Below are positions 33,165 to 43,800 of a DNA stretch of 64,000 nucleotides, piece after piece; position 1 is the first letter of the stretch; the number at the start of each line of letters is the position of its first letter. The stretch lies in contig MU001493.1 in assembly GCA_010093485.1 (NCBI GenBank), forward strand, positions 1,910,937 through 1,974,936. The letters are read 5' to 3'. The translations under genes and the position numbers were made by a program. This DNA is from Karstenula rhodostoma CBS 690.94. Its lineage: Eukaryota > Ascomycota > Dothideomycetes > Pleosporales > Didymosphaeriaceae. The notes beneath the pieces were generated by a model, which was not told the origin of the DNA, ran no database searches, and saw nothing but the letters and a program-made list of their open reading frames with translations.

Positions 33165-34775
33165 ATGAGCCACGGCGACCCCCGACTGCTCTACTCGATC
33201 GGCGGCATCAGAGCCTACCACATCCAGCAGGGCGAGGAGCAGCCCCTCACGCCGTCGGGCGCGCAGACGCTGTCGCTGCTGATGGTGCCTACGAACTCGC
33301 CCTTCGCCGGCCTCAGCAACGTGAACCCCCAGAACGAAGCGCCCGAGGAGGACTTCTACCTCCACCTGAACCTGCCTCCCGAGCTCGACCTCCCGCTGCC
33401 CGCGACCACGCAGATCTACCACCAGCCGCCGCGCAGCTACCTCATCCCGCGATGGGACCTGGGCCCCGACAGCGGCGCTTTCACGCGCATCGAATTCCCC
33501 ACGTTGGGCAGCGGCCCCAACACGGTCACGCAGGAAGACATCGACACATTCGAGACGATCCTCGCCCAGTGCACCGCCTTCCTCGAGCGCGCGCAGGCCC
33601 CGCAGGCCAGTCGTGATTCAAAGGGCGCCGCCAAGCCATACAACCCCGCCGACTACGCGCCCGGCCAAGGATACGCTGGAGGGTCCGGCAGGCACGGCGA
33701 GATTGTGCTCGTCGACGAAGAGAACGGCAGCGTGGTTGGCGAGCTGACCGATGGCGCCCAGATCATTGAAGACCCGCGACTGCAGCAAGGCTCCAAGAGT
33801 GAGTTGTACCATGCTCGTCCTGACCGCTGTGCACTACTGACACGCCCAGCAGATCCCGTGGAGATTGTCATCTCTGCCGATGGCAAGAAGATCAAGGTCC
33901 AGCCCGTGTCGGAGGACTACCTCGGCATGGCCCGCCTGCCTGCCTACAAGAACTCCAGCATCGTGCAGAACTCGGCCGCCGCCTCGCGCCTCATCGTCAC
34001 CGGCTCGACCTACATCAGCAATGCCCTGATCTCTGGCGCCGAGACCTTCATGAACAAGACGAAGCCGGCCGAGAAGCCCATGGTCTTCAAGACAACAACT
34101 CACGAGCGCGTCCGCAAGATCAACACCCTCACAACCAGCGTCGCCGGTCTCTCCTCCAAGACGGTCGGCACCATCACAAAGCATGCGCAGAACTTCACCG
34201 CTGGGGCGCTGGGCAAGGGTCCACGGTCGGCCAAAGCAGTCCTGCCTGATGGCAGGCCCAACCCGGACTACAAGCCTGGTCTGCTCAACAAGTCCATGAT
34301 AGCATTCTCCACTGTTGCGGACGGCATCGCCCACGGCGGTAAGACCCTGCTGACGCACAGCGGCGCCGCAGCCACGGCAGCCATCGGCCACAAGTACGGC
34401 GCAGAGGCCGGCGGCATCGCAGGAGACCTAGCCGGCGGGGTCAAGAACGTGGGTCTTGTATACATCGACGTGACCGGCGTCTCGCGCAGGGCCATCATCA
34501 CGTCGGTGGCCAAGGGCATGGTGGTCGGCAAGGTGCGCGACAAGAAGGGCGTCGAGCAGACGGTGCTGGTCGGCGGTGGCGATGGCGGCATCATCAACGA
34601 GGCGGACCTCATTCAGAAGGGCGCTGAGAACAACGGCATTCCGCCTGGACAGAGCAGCGCCGGCCCTGCGGCGACGATTGGCTATGGCAACGCCGCACCG
34701 CCGAGCTACAACGCCACCGGCATAGGAGAGTCTCTGGAAGGACAGCCCGCGTACTACCCTCGCGAGAAGCGATGA
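33165..34775 (+). CDS. Spartin-like senescence-domain protein
   Basis: Two exons, 33165-33798 and 33853-34775 (alternative acceptor three bases earlier at 33849), joined by a 54-nt GTGAGT...CAG intron, give 518 residues. The intron is a multiple of three and has no in-frame stop, so a retained intron would still read through. The N-terminal half is an ordered region rich in Pro/Leu (PEEDFYLHLNLPPELDLPLP). The C-terminal half matches the senescence/spartin domain (PF06911), with GSTYISNALISGAETFM, VRKINTLTTSVAGLSSKTVG, a Gly/Ala-rich block (AAATAAIGHKYGAEAGGIAG) and NVGLVYIDVTGVSRRAII. Spartin-type proteins associate with lipid droplets and endosomes. A 66-codon upstream extension in frame is C-rich UTR-like sequence, so the ATG at 33165 was chosen. 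Confidence 0.85.
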   Translation: MSHGDPRLLYSIGGIRAYHIQQGEEQPLTPSGAQTLSLLMVPTNSPFAGLSNVNPQNEAPEEDFYLHLNLPPELDLPLPATTQIYHQPPRSYLIPRWDLGPDSGAFTRIEFPTLGSGPNTVTQEDIDTFETILAQCTAFLERAQAPQASRDSKGAAKPYNPADYAPGQGYAGGSGRHGEIVLVDEENGSVVGELTDGAQIIEDPRLQQGSKSELYHARPDRCALLTRPADPVEIVISADGKKIKVQPVSEDYLGMARLPAYKNSSIVQNSAAASRLIVTGSTYISNALISGAETFMNKTKPAEKPMVFKTTTHERVRKINTLTTSVAGLSSKTVGTITKHAQNFTAGALGKGPRSAKAVLPDGRPNPDYKPGLLNKSMIAFSTVADGIAHGGKTLLTHSGAAATAAIGHKYGAEAGGIAGDLAGGVKNVGLVYIDVTGVSRRAIITSVAKGMVVGKVRDKKGVEQTVLVGGGDGGIINEADLIQKGAENNGIPPGQSSAGPAATIGYGNAAPPSYNATGIGESLEGQPAYYPREKR

Positions 34776-36288
34776 AGCAATGAGTCATGAGGTACGACAG
34801 TTACGACCTGGTTTTGGCGGAGGTATTACTTAGCAACGGGTTCCAGCATGGGAGATATGCAGTATAGGATGGATGGTAGCGAGGTTTTCATTAGGACGCT
34901 TGCTTTTGCACAGATGGATATCCCTTTGGCGACGAAAAAATCATGTTTCCATGTGCTGAAATATACCCCAGAATTAAATCCTCGTGCGTCGCTCAAAGGT
35001 TCTCTGTTGTATTTCTAATACAAGGCGTGAAACAAGATGAATGCATACTTTGTCACGTCCCAACCGGCGACAGCCATGTCTCCAATATGGTCACAAATAT
35101 GCACATGCACCCTAGATGGCGAAACTAGGTAAAACGCAGATACTGGTGGCGACGTCCGCCCAGGCCCCTTCCCTGCGCGGCAGCAGCAAGCAACACCCTT
35201 GGCCGCAAGCAAGGCGGCATCCCTACGCATCGGATTACATGACATGGCGGGTGCAATGTTTATTTCCTCGCGTGGTGGCAGCGAAACAACAAGCGGACTG
35301 GGCCGCGTTCGTTTCGTTCATGCAGCATATTGGAGTCTGGTATACGCCGAGGGCGAGGAGAGATGGGTTCATCCAAGCGAGCGCCTATATCCGCAGGGCA
35401 CGCTCCTCCCTCTGCATTGGCACATCAGGAAGGAAAGGAAGGCAAGGCCCGAAGCACGCACGCGCGGCGCTTCACAAGTGTACTGTGTATGTATGCATCT
35501 GCACAGCATGCCAGACAGGCACATCCCTCGCGCACCAAGTCCATCCGCGATACGCGCGACGCACGCCCCTCAGCATCCATCAGCATCGGCCTGTCGGGCA
35601 TTTCGTCTCCTCTAATCCCACATGCATCCCCGGGACGGAGGTCGGGCCAGGCGCACCGCACCGTGGCTGCACAGTGAGTCGTAGAATTGCTGGCTGACCA
35701 CCCCCAACTCCGGAGTCCCCCTCTGCCTCTGCCCTGCCCTTGCCCTGCCCTGGGGCGTCGCGGGCATCGGAGGATTCCGCGAGTAAGTGCCCGCATTCGC
35801 ATCGCTTTCGTCTCCAGCACGCTGGATGGGGGCTGCTGCACTCACTCATCGGTGGAGACATGTTTAATCGCACGGCTGTGTAACGCGAGGGGCGACTGCG
35901 CAGCGCAGCGCAGCTCACGCGGAGAAGGTGGAGGCGTTGTCGGCTGAACGTCGACGCCCTTGGGTGGACAGTCCAGCCCAACTGCGAAAAGGTCATGCAA
36001 AGCCGCCACGTACGCTCCAGTCGGTCGTGCCTCGCGGGGACGGCGGCGCTGATGGGGGTTCACATGAATGTCTGGCGTGTCGCGTGCGGGTGTGGAAGCC
36101 GGGGAAAGAGGGGAGAGCATCAGCGCCAGCCCCAGCGTGATTGAGCTCTTCACACGGCGTGTACCATTCTTCAAAGTACCCCTCTCTCCCATATAGCATA
36201 CCTCTCCTTGTCCCCCACATTGAGCGGAGCCCCAGAGCCAGCCCACCGCCCTCGCATCGCCCTCCCTCTTCCCTCGAAGAAACCAGCC
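34776..36288. other. Intergenic, no supported gene
   Basis: No convincing coding region was found on either strand; the long minus-strand frame at 35842-36855 has random composition. The right end may carry a promoter for the possible small membrane peptide. Confidence 0.45.
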
Positions 36289-36381
36289 ATGTTCCTCATC
36301 GAAGCGTGCTCCCTCATCCTCGTCACAGCACTCAAGCTCGCCGCCCTGGGCCTGACGTTCAAGTGGCTGGCGCGGTACTAA
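36289..36381 (+). CDS. Possible 30-residue membrane micropeptide
   Basis: An ATG-to-TAA frame of 31 codons. The product is almost one hydrophobic helix (residues 2-26, SLILVTALKLAALGLTF) with a basic-aromatic end (KWLARY). The size and shape are like single-helix micropeptides of membrane complexes. Third positions favour C and G as in nearby genes, and a C-rich leader resembling fungal 5' UTRs precedes the ATG. There is no sequence family I recognise, and a frame of this size can arise by chance. Confidence 0.3.
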   Translation: MFLIEACSLILVTALKLAALGLTFKWLARY

Positions 36382-36733
36382 ACCACAGCGCCAGCTGTGC
36401 TGTGCAGCCACAGCTGAATACCTCACCGACGGCGCAGGCTGCACTCCACTGCACCCACAAGCCTCCCCTGTCGTCGAATACGAGAGGAACACACGGCGCG
36501 ACATCTGCTGTTGTTGGTTCCTGGATGACGCCATCTGCGGCTCAAATGCGACAGCAGTAGAGGGGGCGCGCGCAACCCCGCATCTCATCGCATCGCATCG
36601 CATCGCATCGCACCACCACAAGCACGCAGCCCAAGCCGAGAGAGCTTCCAACAACGCCTTCCCTCTCTTTCCTTTCCTCCTCACACAAACTGAACACACA
36701 AACTCGACGTCCATTCCACGTCGCAACAAGCCC
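36382..36733. other. Intergenic with pentanucleotide repeat
   Basis: C-rich leader of the following gene and a CATCG tract. No other gene is seen. Confidence 0.5.
36586..36612 (+). repeat. (CATCG)n microsatellite
   Basis: Just over five perfect CATCG units ending in CACC. Confidence 0.9.
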
Positions 36734-38517
36734 ATGACACCACCAACCCCCACCCCCACCCCCTTCACGCACATCCCCATCCTGCCCCTCTCCCACGCCC
36801 TCCACCCAGCTACCAAACCCGCCTTCCTCGCCCACCTGCGCGACGCCCTGCTCAACGTCGGCTTCTTGTACCTGAGTGAAACCGGCTTGCCCGACGCCCT
36901 GGTCCATGATGTCGTACGGGAGTGTAGGCGCTTCTTCGAGGAGCTGGGGACGGCGGAGAAGGAGCGGATTGAGATGAAGAACGAGCGGAGCTTTCTGGGG
37001 TGGAGTAGGGTGAGTGAAGCTTTTTCTTTTTCTTGATCTTTCTCTTTCTTTGTCTGGGGGGGTGGTGGGAGGCGAGGCGAGGCGAGGTAGGTAAAGACGA
37101 TGCTTGATATAATATCTACCGACTATCGTGTGCGGTGCAAGAGATGGTATCCAAGAAACATGCAATGCAATGCAAAGCCAAGCGAAGCGGAATAGGCATG
37201 TATTAGTGCTTCGGGACGAGGCCGTAACAAACAATCAACGAAAGACATGTATGCGGGCAAGGAAACGAAACGAAACGAAATGCATAACGCATCAGAATCA
37301 AAACAAGTCTACATACAATACATGTCGCCGGAAAGAAAGAGCCATGCGGATGCCAAACGATACGAACGCCGCTGCCAGACGCAAACCAACGAGAGATGGT
37401 GGGTATCTTCTTTCGACCGGACCGGATCGTGTACTCATGAACGCTGTGACGAAGCCAAAGCAACCGAAAACGAGATTATTCCTGCCATTACCGCCGCCGC
37501 CGCCCTCTTGATATTAGTGCCGTGTGGTAGAGTAGTGTAGATAGATTAGATAGATGGAGATGAGATGAGCGTTCAAAAACAGACGTGCATGTGCTGACGG
37601 ACGAAGCTCGACAACGAGACCACCGCCCTCAACACCGACCATCGCGAGCAACTCGACCTGTCGACTCCGCAGCCGCTGCCCGGTCCCACTGCCCCGCTGT
37701 ACCACAACCTGCTGGCTCCCAACCAGTGGCCGTCACCCACCCATCTCCCTGCATTCCGCCCCGTGTACGAAGAGTACATGGGCCGCATGGGCAAGATTTC
37801 CATGCTCTTCACCAGCCTGATCGCCGAGGCCATTGGGCTCGCCCCCGACGCATTCGACAAGTTCTTCGACCAGGACCAGCAGCACAAGCTGAAGATTGTC
37901 AAGTACCCCGAAGTCGACGTCCCTGATCTGCCTGATGGAGCCAGCGAGATTGACAGGAAGAAGTGGGCCATCAAGCGGCAGGGCGTCGGTCCGCACAAAG
38001 ACAGCATGCTGACTTCGTATCTGCTGCAGGCGAGCGATCAGCCTGGGCTGCAGGCGCAGAACGCCCGCGGCGAGTGGGTAGACTGCAAGCCCATCGCTGG
38101 AACGCTGGTCGTGGCTATTGGACAGGGCATGGAGGCCTTGACGGATGGTGTCTGTGCGTCCACGACGCACCGCGTGCTGAGCCCACGGAAGGGTGAAGGA
38201 GCGAGATACTCGGTTCCATTCTTCCAAGGCGTGAGCTATGACGCCCAATTCGAAGCGATGGATGTGCCCCAGGACGTGTTAAACTTGAGAGACGAGGCTC
38301 GGAAAGCACGCAAGGACGACGTAGAGTTTACGTTTGTCAAGGGCCGCTGGGGACATTTGGGTGAAGCGACTCTGATGAACCGGATCAAGTCGCATCCGGA
38401 TGTCGGAGAGCGCTGGGTAAGTTTCGTCTCATGATGACTCGAGGCGTTGAATTGACTTTGGTGCAGTACCCCAAATTGCTGGCGCAGATCAGAGCGCAGC
38501 AAGCGGCCGCCTCGTGA
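36734..38517 (+). CDS. 2-oxoglutarate/Fe(II) oxygenase (IPNS-like)
   Basis: Three exons (36734-37009, 37607-38416, 38467-38517) give 378 residues. Exons join in phase 0 at both sites; the junction GWSR/LDNETTALNTDHREQLD matches the conserved N-terminal-domain motif of this family. The protein has the N-terminal DIOX_N-like domain (HIPILPLSHAL, FLYLSETGLPD) followed by the double-stranded beta-helix core. The iron ligands are H222 and D224 (GPHKDS) and H280 (TTHRVLSP), and the 2-oxoglutarate-binding Arg is in RYSVPFF. Members hydroxylate or oxidatively cyclise small molecules; the substrate is unknown. The first intron is 597 nt, ten times the usual size here, with a GCTGAC branch-like site 12 bases before the acceptor. 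The last intron is 50 nt. There is no cluster of biosynthetic genes around it. Confidence 0.9.
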
Positions 38518-39493
38518 TTTCCGTACCTGATCGCCGATTACAGTGAAAATCATTAAGCCATAGACTCTGATCGCACTTTGGTCGCATGCTGAACATTTCC
38601 GTGATGGCGCGAGAAAATGGGATGACGATCAGGATGAGGCGGAATGCTGCTACTGGACCGTAGCTGAGGGGATGCAGTAATTGCTGTGGGTCTGTTGTTC
38701 TAGCAGAAGGTGACGCGATGAAACAGGCCTGCCAAGCTCGTTCGATAGCCCGTGTGCCTTGAGCCGCTAGCGCTGGGCGACTATGCACCTACTCCAACTC
38801 GATGGAGATCTTTTGGAGTTCACCAGGAGCGCCCGTGCGTCCGGTCGCAACTCGGTACAATAGCGGCTGCATGACTCCGCGGCCAGGAATCCCGGGTAAT
38901 GGTGGCTGGCTGCCACCAAGAAAGTCGACACAAGCGGTACACGAGTTCTGCGGATCCCTTAGAGACGAGATGCAGGGATAGCGTACGCCACAAGCTCCGG
39001 CTTGGCAGCCTGTGCAAGCTTTCTCTGTTAATGCCCTTGCCAAGCGAAAGCAGGTTTCAGCATGTTGATCGTTGGGTGCTCATACGAGACACAAGGATGG
39101 GTGTCTTGAGGTTCGCGGCCCGGGACGAACACCAAGCTGCGGGAGGACAGTATAAGGTGTGCCTCGGCAGTGGATTACCCTTCTCCAGTGAAACGCCGGA
39201 GTAGCGCGGTGGCCTATCCGTTCCAGACATTCTCATAGACAGCCGGCGAGGACGTCTCCAAGGGCTTCTGCAACCATGCTTAGAGTAATCGGCAGTTCTG
39301 AATCCAGCCAGGCACTTCTTCGATGTGATGCGATGCGATGCAATGCGATGCAATGCAATGCAATGCAATGCAAGGCAAGGCAAAGTCACAAGACGACTCG
39401 TCACCGCCAAGTTGAGACGTGCCTCTTCACCGCCTCGTCCCCACTGTAAATGTGCGGGCGACAGCACAACGAGCGATAGCAGATCCCTCGATC
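38518..39493. other. Convergent intergenic region with repeat
   Basis: 3' UTR space between the oxygenase (plus) and the bZIP gene (minus). It carries a pentanucleotide tract and no supported gene. Confidence 0.5.
39322..39384 (+). repeat. (GATGC/AATGC)n pentanucleotide tract
   Basis: About twelve 5-bp units of GATGC, AATGC and AAGGC form a slowly changing array, with unit variants grouped by position. Confidence 0.85.
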
Positions 39494-40882
39494 CTAGTGC
39501 TCGACTTTCATGTGCGGCGGGAGATGATACATCATCTGACCCTGCTCGTTGACCATGTGGGGTTGTTGATGTGAGGCGGGAGCCATCATATGCATCTCTC
39601 CTGGATGGCTGCTCTGGGGTACGTATCCGTGATGTGCGGGACTGGAGTATGAGTGAGGATGCGGTCCGTGTCCGGCCGGTGGTGCACTGTTCATTGGAAC
39701 GCTCATTTGCCTGTGATAATCCGAAGAGTGGGCCGCAGGATTCGACGTAGGCGTGTTGTACCCGCCGATCTGCATGGTCTGGGATGTGACAAGCGGTGCG
39801 TTCTCCAGAGGGTAAGACATGGCCCTAGAGTTGTGATCCATTGAATACGGTGTAGGGTACGACATGTTTCCAGATTCCACTGCGTGCAAGGATGAGTCGG
39901 GCACTGAAAGCGACACCGGATGCTGGGAAGAGTGTGCGGATGGGTGGGAGCCCCAATTTGCCGGAGGGTGCTCGACGTGAGGTGAGGGTACATTAGGCGA
40001 GTAGGCATGCTGCTGGTGCTGGGGCGGTTGTGGGTGCTGTTGCTGTTGCTGTTGCTGCCATGGCGGGGGCTGGGCCACCGGTGTCGTAGTAATCTCTGGC
40101 ACAGAGTGAACGCTCCTCGCAGTTCCAGTTGAGGAACGACGCGCATGGCTCAAAATCTGGATGCGATCGCTAGGCGACGGGGCACCTCCAGTTGCAGCTA
40201 TCAGACCTGTCTGCTCGTTCCCTGGGCAATATGTCAGTATGTACAAGTCGGCTGAAATGAAAAAAGTGTGAGTAAGCTATCGCCATTTGGGATGCGACAT
40301 GACCAAATGCGTCGGGGACATAAAAAGCAACTGCTCGTATACCCAGAGACAGATACCAGCCAAACGTCAAAAAGCAATATGACCCATGGAACAAGTGAAC
40401 CGTGCCGCCGGAAGAACAATTGACATACCTGCGCCTTCAAGCATACCCAATGCCTGTCCCGCATGGGAAAGTCGCGCACGGAGCAGTGCGTTCTCTTGCT
40501 CCAGCTCCTCGTTCCGACGCATGAGCTCCATCATTTTGGTGGAGCTATTGGTACCAATCTGCGCGGTAAGGTCGCGCACTTGTCGCTCGAGAGTTTCGAT
40601 GTGATCCTTGGTCCGTTGACGGATGGCTCGCTGTGCTTCGCGGTCGTTTGCTCTTTTGCGCTCCAGTTGTGCCGCCGTCAGGGTGGTGACGCTACGGGTG
40701 CCAGCTCTGGAGGGCCGCTTTTTGGCGCCAGACGTGGACTGCTTTCGCTCGGAGCCAGACGAGTGGTCGTCGTAGACGGGCGATCGGTTGAGAGAAGCCA
40801 TGTGCGGTGGAACATAATTCGTACCCATCAGGTCGCCGTTCCGGTAAGCAATAGGGTCTCGATAATGGATTACTGAAGTCAT
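39494..40882 (-). CDS. bZIP transcription factor
   Basis: Two exons (40882-40429 and 40251-39494) with a 177-nt intron give 403 residues; the split codon joins in phase. A basic region at about 74-92 (ERKRANDREAQRAIRQRTK, with the N-x-x-A-Q-x-x-x-R DNA-contact pattern) leads into a leucine-zipper coiled coil at about 95-140 (IETLERQVRDL, ELEQENALLRARL). The remainder is low complexity: a Gln/Pro-rich run encoded near 40040-40075, then His/Ser/Pro/Met-rich sequence to the end, typical of an activation region. Fungal bZIPs of this type regulate stress, development or secondary metabolism, and the targets here are unknown. The basic region differs from Yap1 and Gcn4. The exon 2 boundary (TTTCATTTCAG) is a strong acceptor. 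Confidence 0.9.
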
Positions 40883-43800
40883 GAGGATCCGCGGGGGCGG
40901 CAGAGGGTTTAAGACGGGAGGCGGTCGCTATGTAAGCGGCTCGGACCAAGCTCCCAAAGTTCCCGTGTGCAGGATGACGAGGGCGTTCTGGGTTTTAGGA
41001 TGGCGAGGGTGGGTTTAGGTTGTGCCGCGTGCAGAGAGCACGGATAGAGGGGGACTCGGGCCAGCAGGTGGTATGGCAGGCAATATCGATTCTGACGAGC
41101 AGGAATCACAGTGTGGGCAGATGGGAAGAGGTACAGGTAGAGAGAGAGAGATGAACAAAACGCAAAGGCCTTTGGCCAGCAGGGAGGAGGCTATAACAGG
41201 ATCTCTGTAAGGATAGCACTTATGTGACGAGGGACCCTTGCCAGTGGCTTCGAGGCCGCTAGCTGGCACCCTGGGCGGGACCTGGAAGGGACCCAGTCCG
41301 TCGGTGGCCAGCACGTGCGCCCTGCGGGGAAATGCAGGTGTGAAACCAGGTAAAGTTTGTGACGGGCAAAGAGGGGCGAGATGTCAAGGCGCGGTTGACC
41401 GAAGACTGCAGGAAGCGGATCCAGGGCGCGAAGGCAAAGGGTCGGCGCTGTTGGTATGCTGGGGCGACTACTGTGGCGCGCGAGGACGGCCGTGCCAGAA
41501 GACAGGCGGAGCCTCGTTCGCGCAGGCCTTCTGGCTTCTGGATGGTGAGTGAAGACCAAGTAGACGCGGCGATTGCCTCGCGGTCCGTGGCCATGGCAGC
41601 AAGGCATCGCGCTGGAGGGGCCACGGGCTTAGGCCCAGGGTTGTTTTGGAGCCAGCGTCCAGCGTCTTCATCCACATGGCACATCCACAGCAGACGCTGC
41701 CGAAGGCGGATAGCTCGGCCCACTTCCCCTTTGGGAGGGAGTTGAGGCGATTTGCATTGGAGCCAATGGCCTCCGGTGGCAGGGAGGGCTACTGACCGCC
41801 CACGTCCAGGGCCGTGCCGTGTATAGGGAGCAGTGCCCAGGCAGCGCCGGAGGGGCCGGAGAAAGGCTCAGCGCGGTGCGCCCTGGAACCTCGCGAGCCG
41901 TTGACATCGCAGAGGAGGAGCTCGAAGGAACATGGCCCGGCACCTGGCACCTGGCACCTGGATTGGCGTATGAGGATGCCGCGTTGTTGTGGGCGAGGCG
42001 ACGACAGTGCCGACGCTGGGGCGTGCGCCGCCAAGCGCTTCCACGTGCCGGCCAGGTTCATCTTCGGCTCCAGCGCCCTAGTCCGTTTCCGGCCGCCCCA
42101 CTTTGCAGCCTGCGCCGAGACGCCGACGGATCAGGGCATCCAAATTCTGCGTCGCTACTGCACCCACCCACCACCCAGCCTACCTACCTTTGTGCACAGT
42201 ACACAGTAGTGTGGTGTGCGCCCTGCCCATCACCGCCCGTCGCCATTTCCAGCTCCAGCTCTAGCTCCAGCCAGCTCCAGCGTGTGCGAGGCCGTCTGCG
42301 CCCGCCCACCTGCCACCTGCCACCTGCCACCTGCGAGCTGCTGGCCTGCCCGTCGTTGCCGACACCCTCCGCGCGACCAGGAACACGTCGATCATTGGGC
42401 ATGCAGTGCGACGAAACGGGCCTTGGTCAGAGCTCCCCGCGCCCTTGGCATCATCTCTCTTGCGTCGTCGTGCTAAGGGGCAGCCGAAACCGTCCCAGAC
42501 CATTATGCCATCTCCCGATGGAATGTTCGCGGAGATTTGTCCCGCAATGGTGCCATTCCACGCCCTCGACCGCTGCCAGCATCGCGCACCTATTCAGCCC
42601 ATGGAACAGCATGCGAACCCCCTCGTCGACGACTGTCCACAGCGATACCCTCCGACGAGCGGTCAGCGCCAATGACGTGTCTCAGCGTGCGCGACGTGCA
42701 GTGTGCCCTCCCAGGGTGCATGCAGCAGCTGCTGCATTTGCAGAACGTGACCCCCACCTTGCTCAGACTAGCCACCTCCAGGCCATATTCCAAACGAGAT
42801 GAAGCAGTGATCTTTGCCCGCTCGTCCCCTGCCACGAGGATCAGGAGACTCCTCACCGAGGGACGCATTTCAAACCTTTGACCGGCACTCACCGTCACGT
42901 AGCCAGTTCTTGTCCTGTGCCCACGTCGCAAGAGCTGGTGCCAGATGTGGGAGCATCTTCGCCCTCTGCATTGCCTAGTTCAGAGCATTGCGGTACCTTC
43001 TACTTAACTTCTGAGCTAGTCCTGCCCATAGCCGAGCGCCACAGTCAAAAGTGGGAGACTTTGGCGACAGGCCCATCTGTCAAACGGAAAAAGAGCCATC
43101 GCCGACGAACGCAACGGCGCCTTGACCGTCGCTTGAATACGGGCCCGGTTCTTTCTTTTTGAAAATTCAATTGGATGGCGTCTGTCCCGCGGCGAAACAC
43201 TCGTCAACGTTCGCGAAACAGGGGTCGAGGGTTGGCGAAGCGCTCCTGTAGACTGAGTATTTTTAGGCCTCGTGAAACACGTCTCGTAAAGTCAAAGACT
43301 TCGGTACAGACAGTCAATGCACACTGTCACTTTTTACGGCTTGCGCACCGAGCGATGTCACCTCCACGGCGTCGGAACCTGTATTTGCTCAATGCACTAA
43401 TGAACATACCGCTTACCCACATCAGGGCCTGAGGCTTCTGCAATTCCTAGTGAGGGAGGCATGAGCGAGGCTTGTACGCAGTAGTGGACATGCAGGATGA
43501 CGGTTTTTTCTGACGGCTGATCGTCGGTGGGCCATGTTTGTATGTATGCGACGCAAGATGAAACTTGACATGTGTATTGATCCACGAAGCGGATGCAACC
43601 TTGAGCGATGGCGCAATGTGCTGATGTCGTCAGTCGCTGTAGTTTCTAGCAGCGCTTCTAGCGCGCCACAGAACTATATAGGGGGATTGTAGTCGAGGAA
43701 ATTACGCTGCTGTCAGATTGCGAGATTGTCCCGAGATGGCCTCAGGATAGCCGCAACTAGTGAATAGCCATGGTAACTCTCCGTCTCGGTGCTGGTTCGT

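Noticed and set aside
35842..36855. 337-codon minus-strand frame
   Set aside because: It covers microsatellites, the promoter region and the first exon of the oxygenase in antisense, and its composition is unlike a protein.
41819..42802. 327-codon plus-strand frame in the second gene-poor stretch
   Set aside because: GC-rich artefact containing the CACCTGC repeat, with many overlapping equally long frames and no domain.
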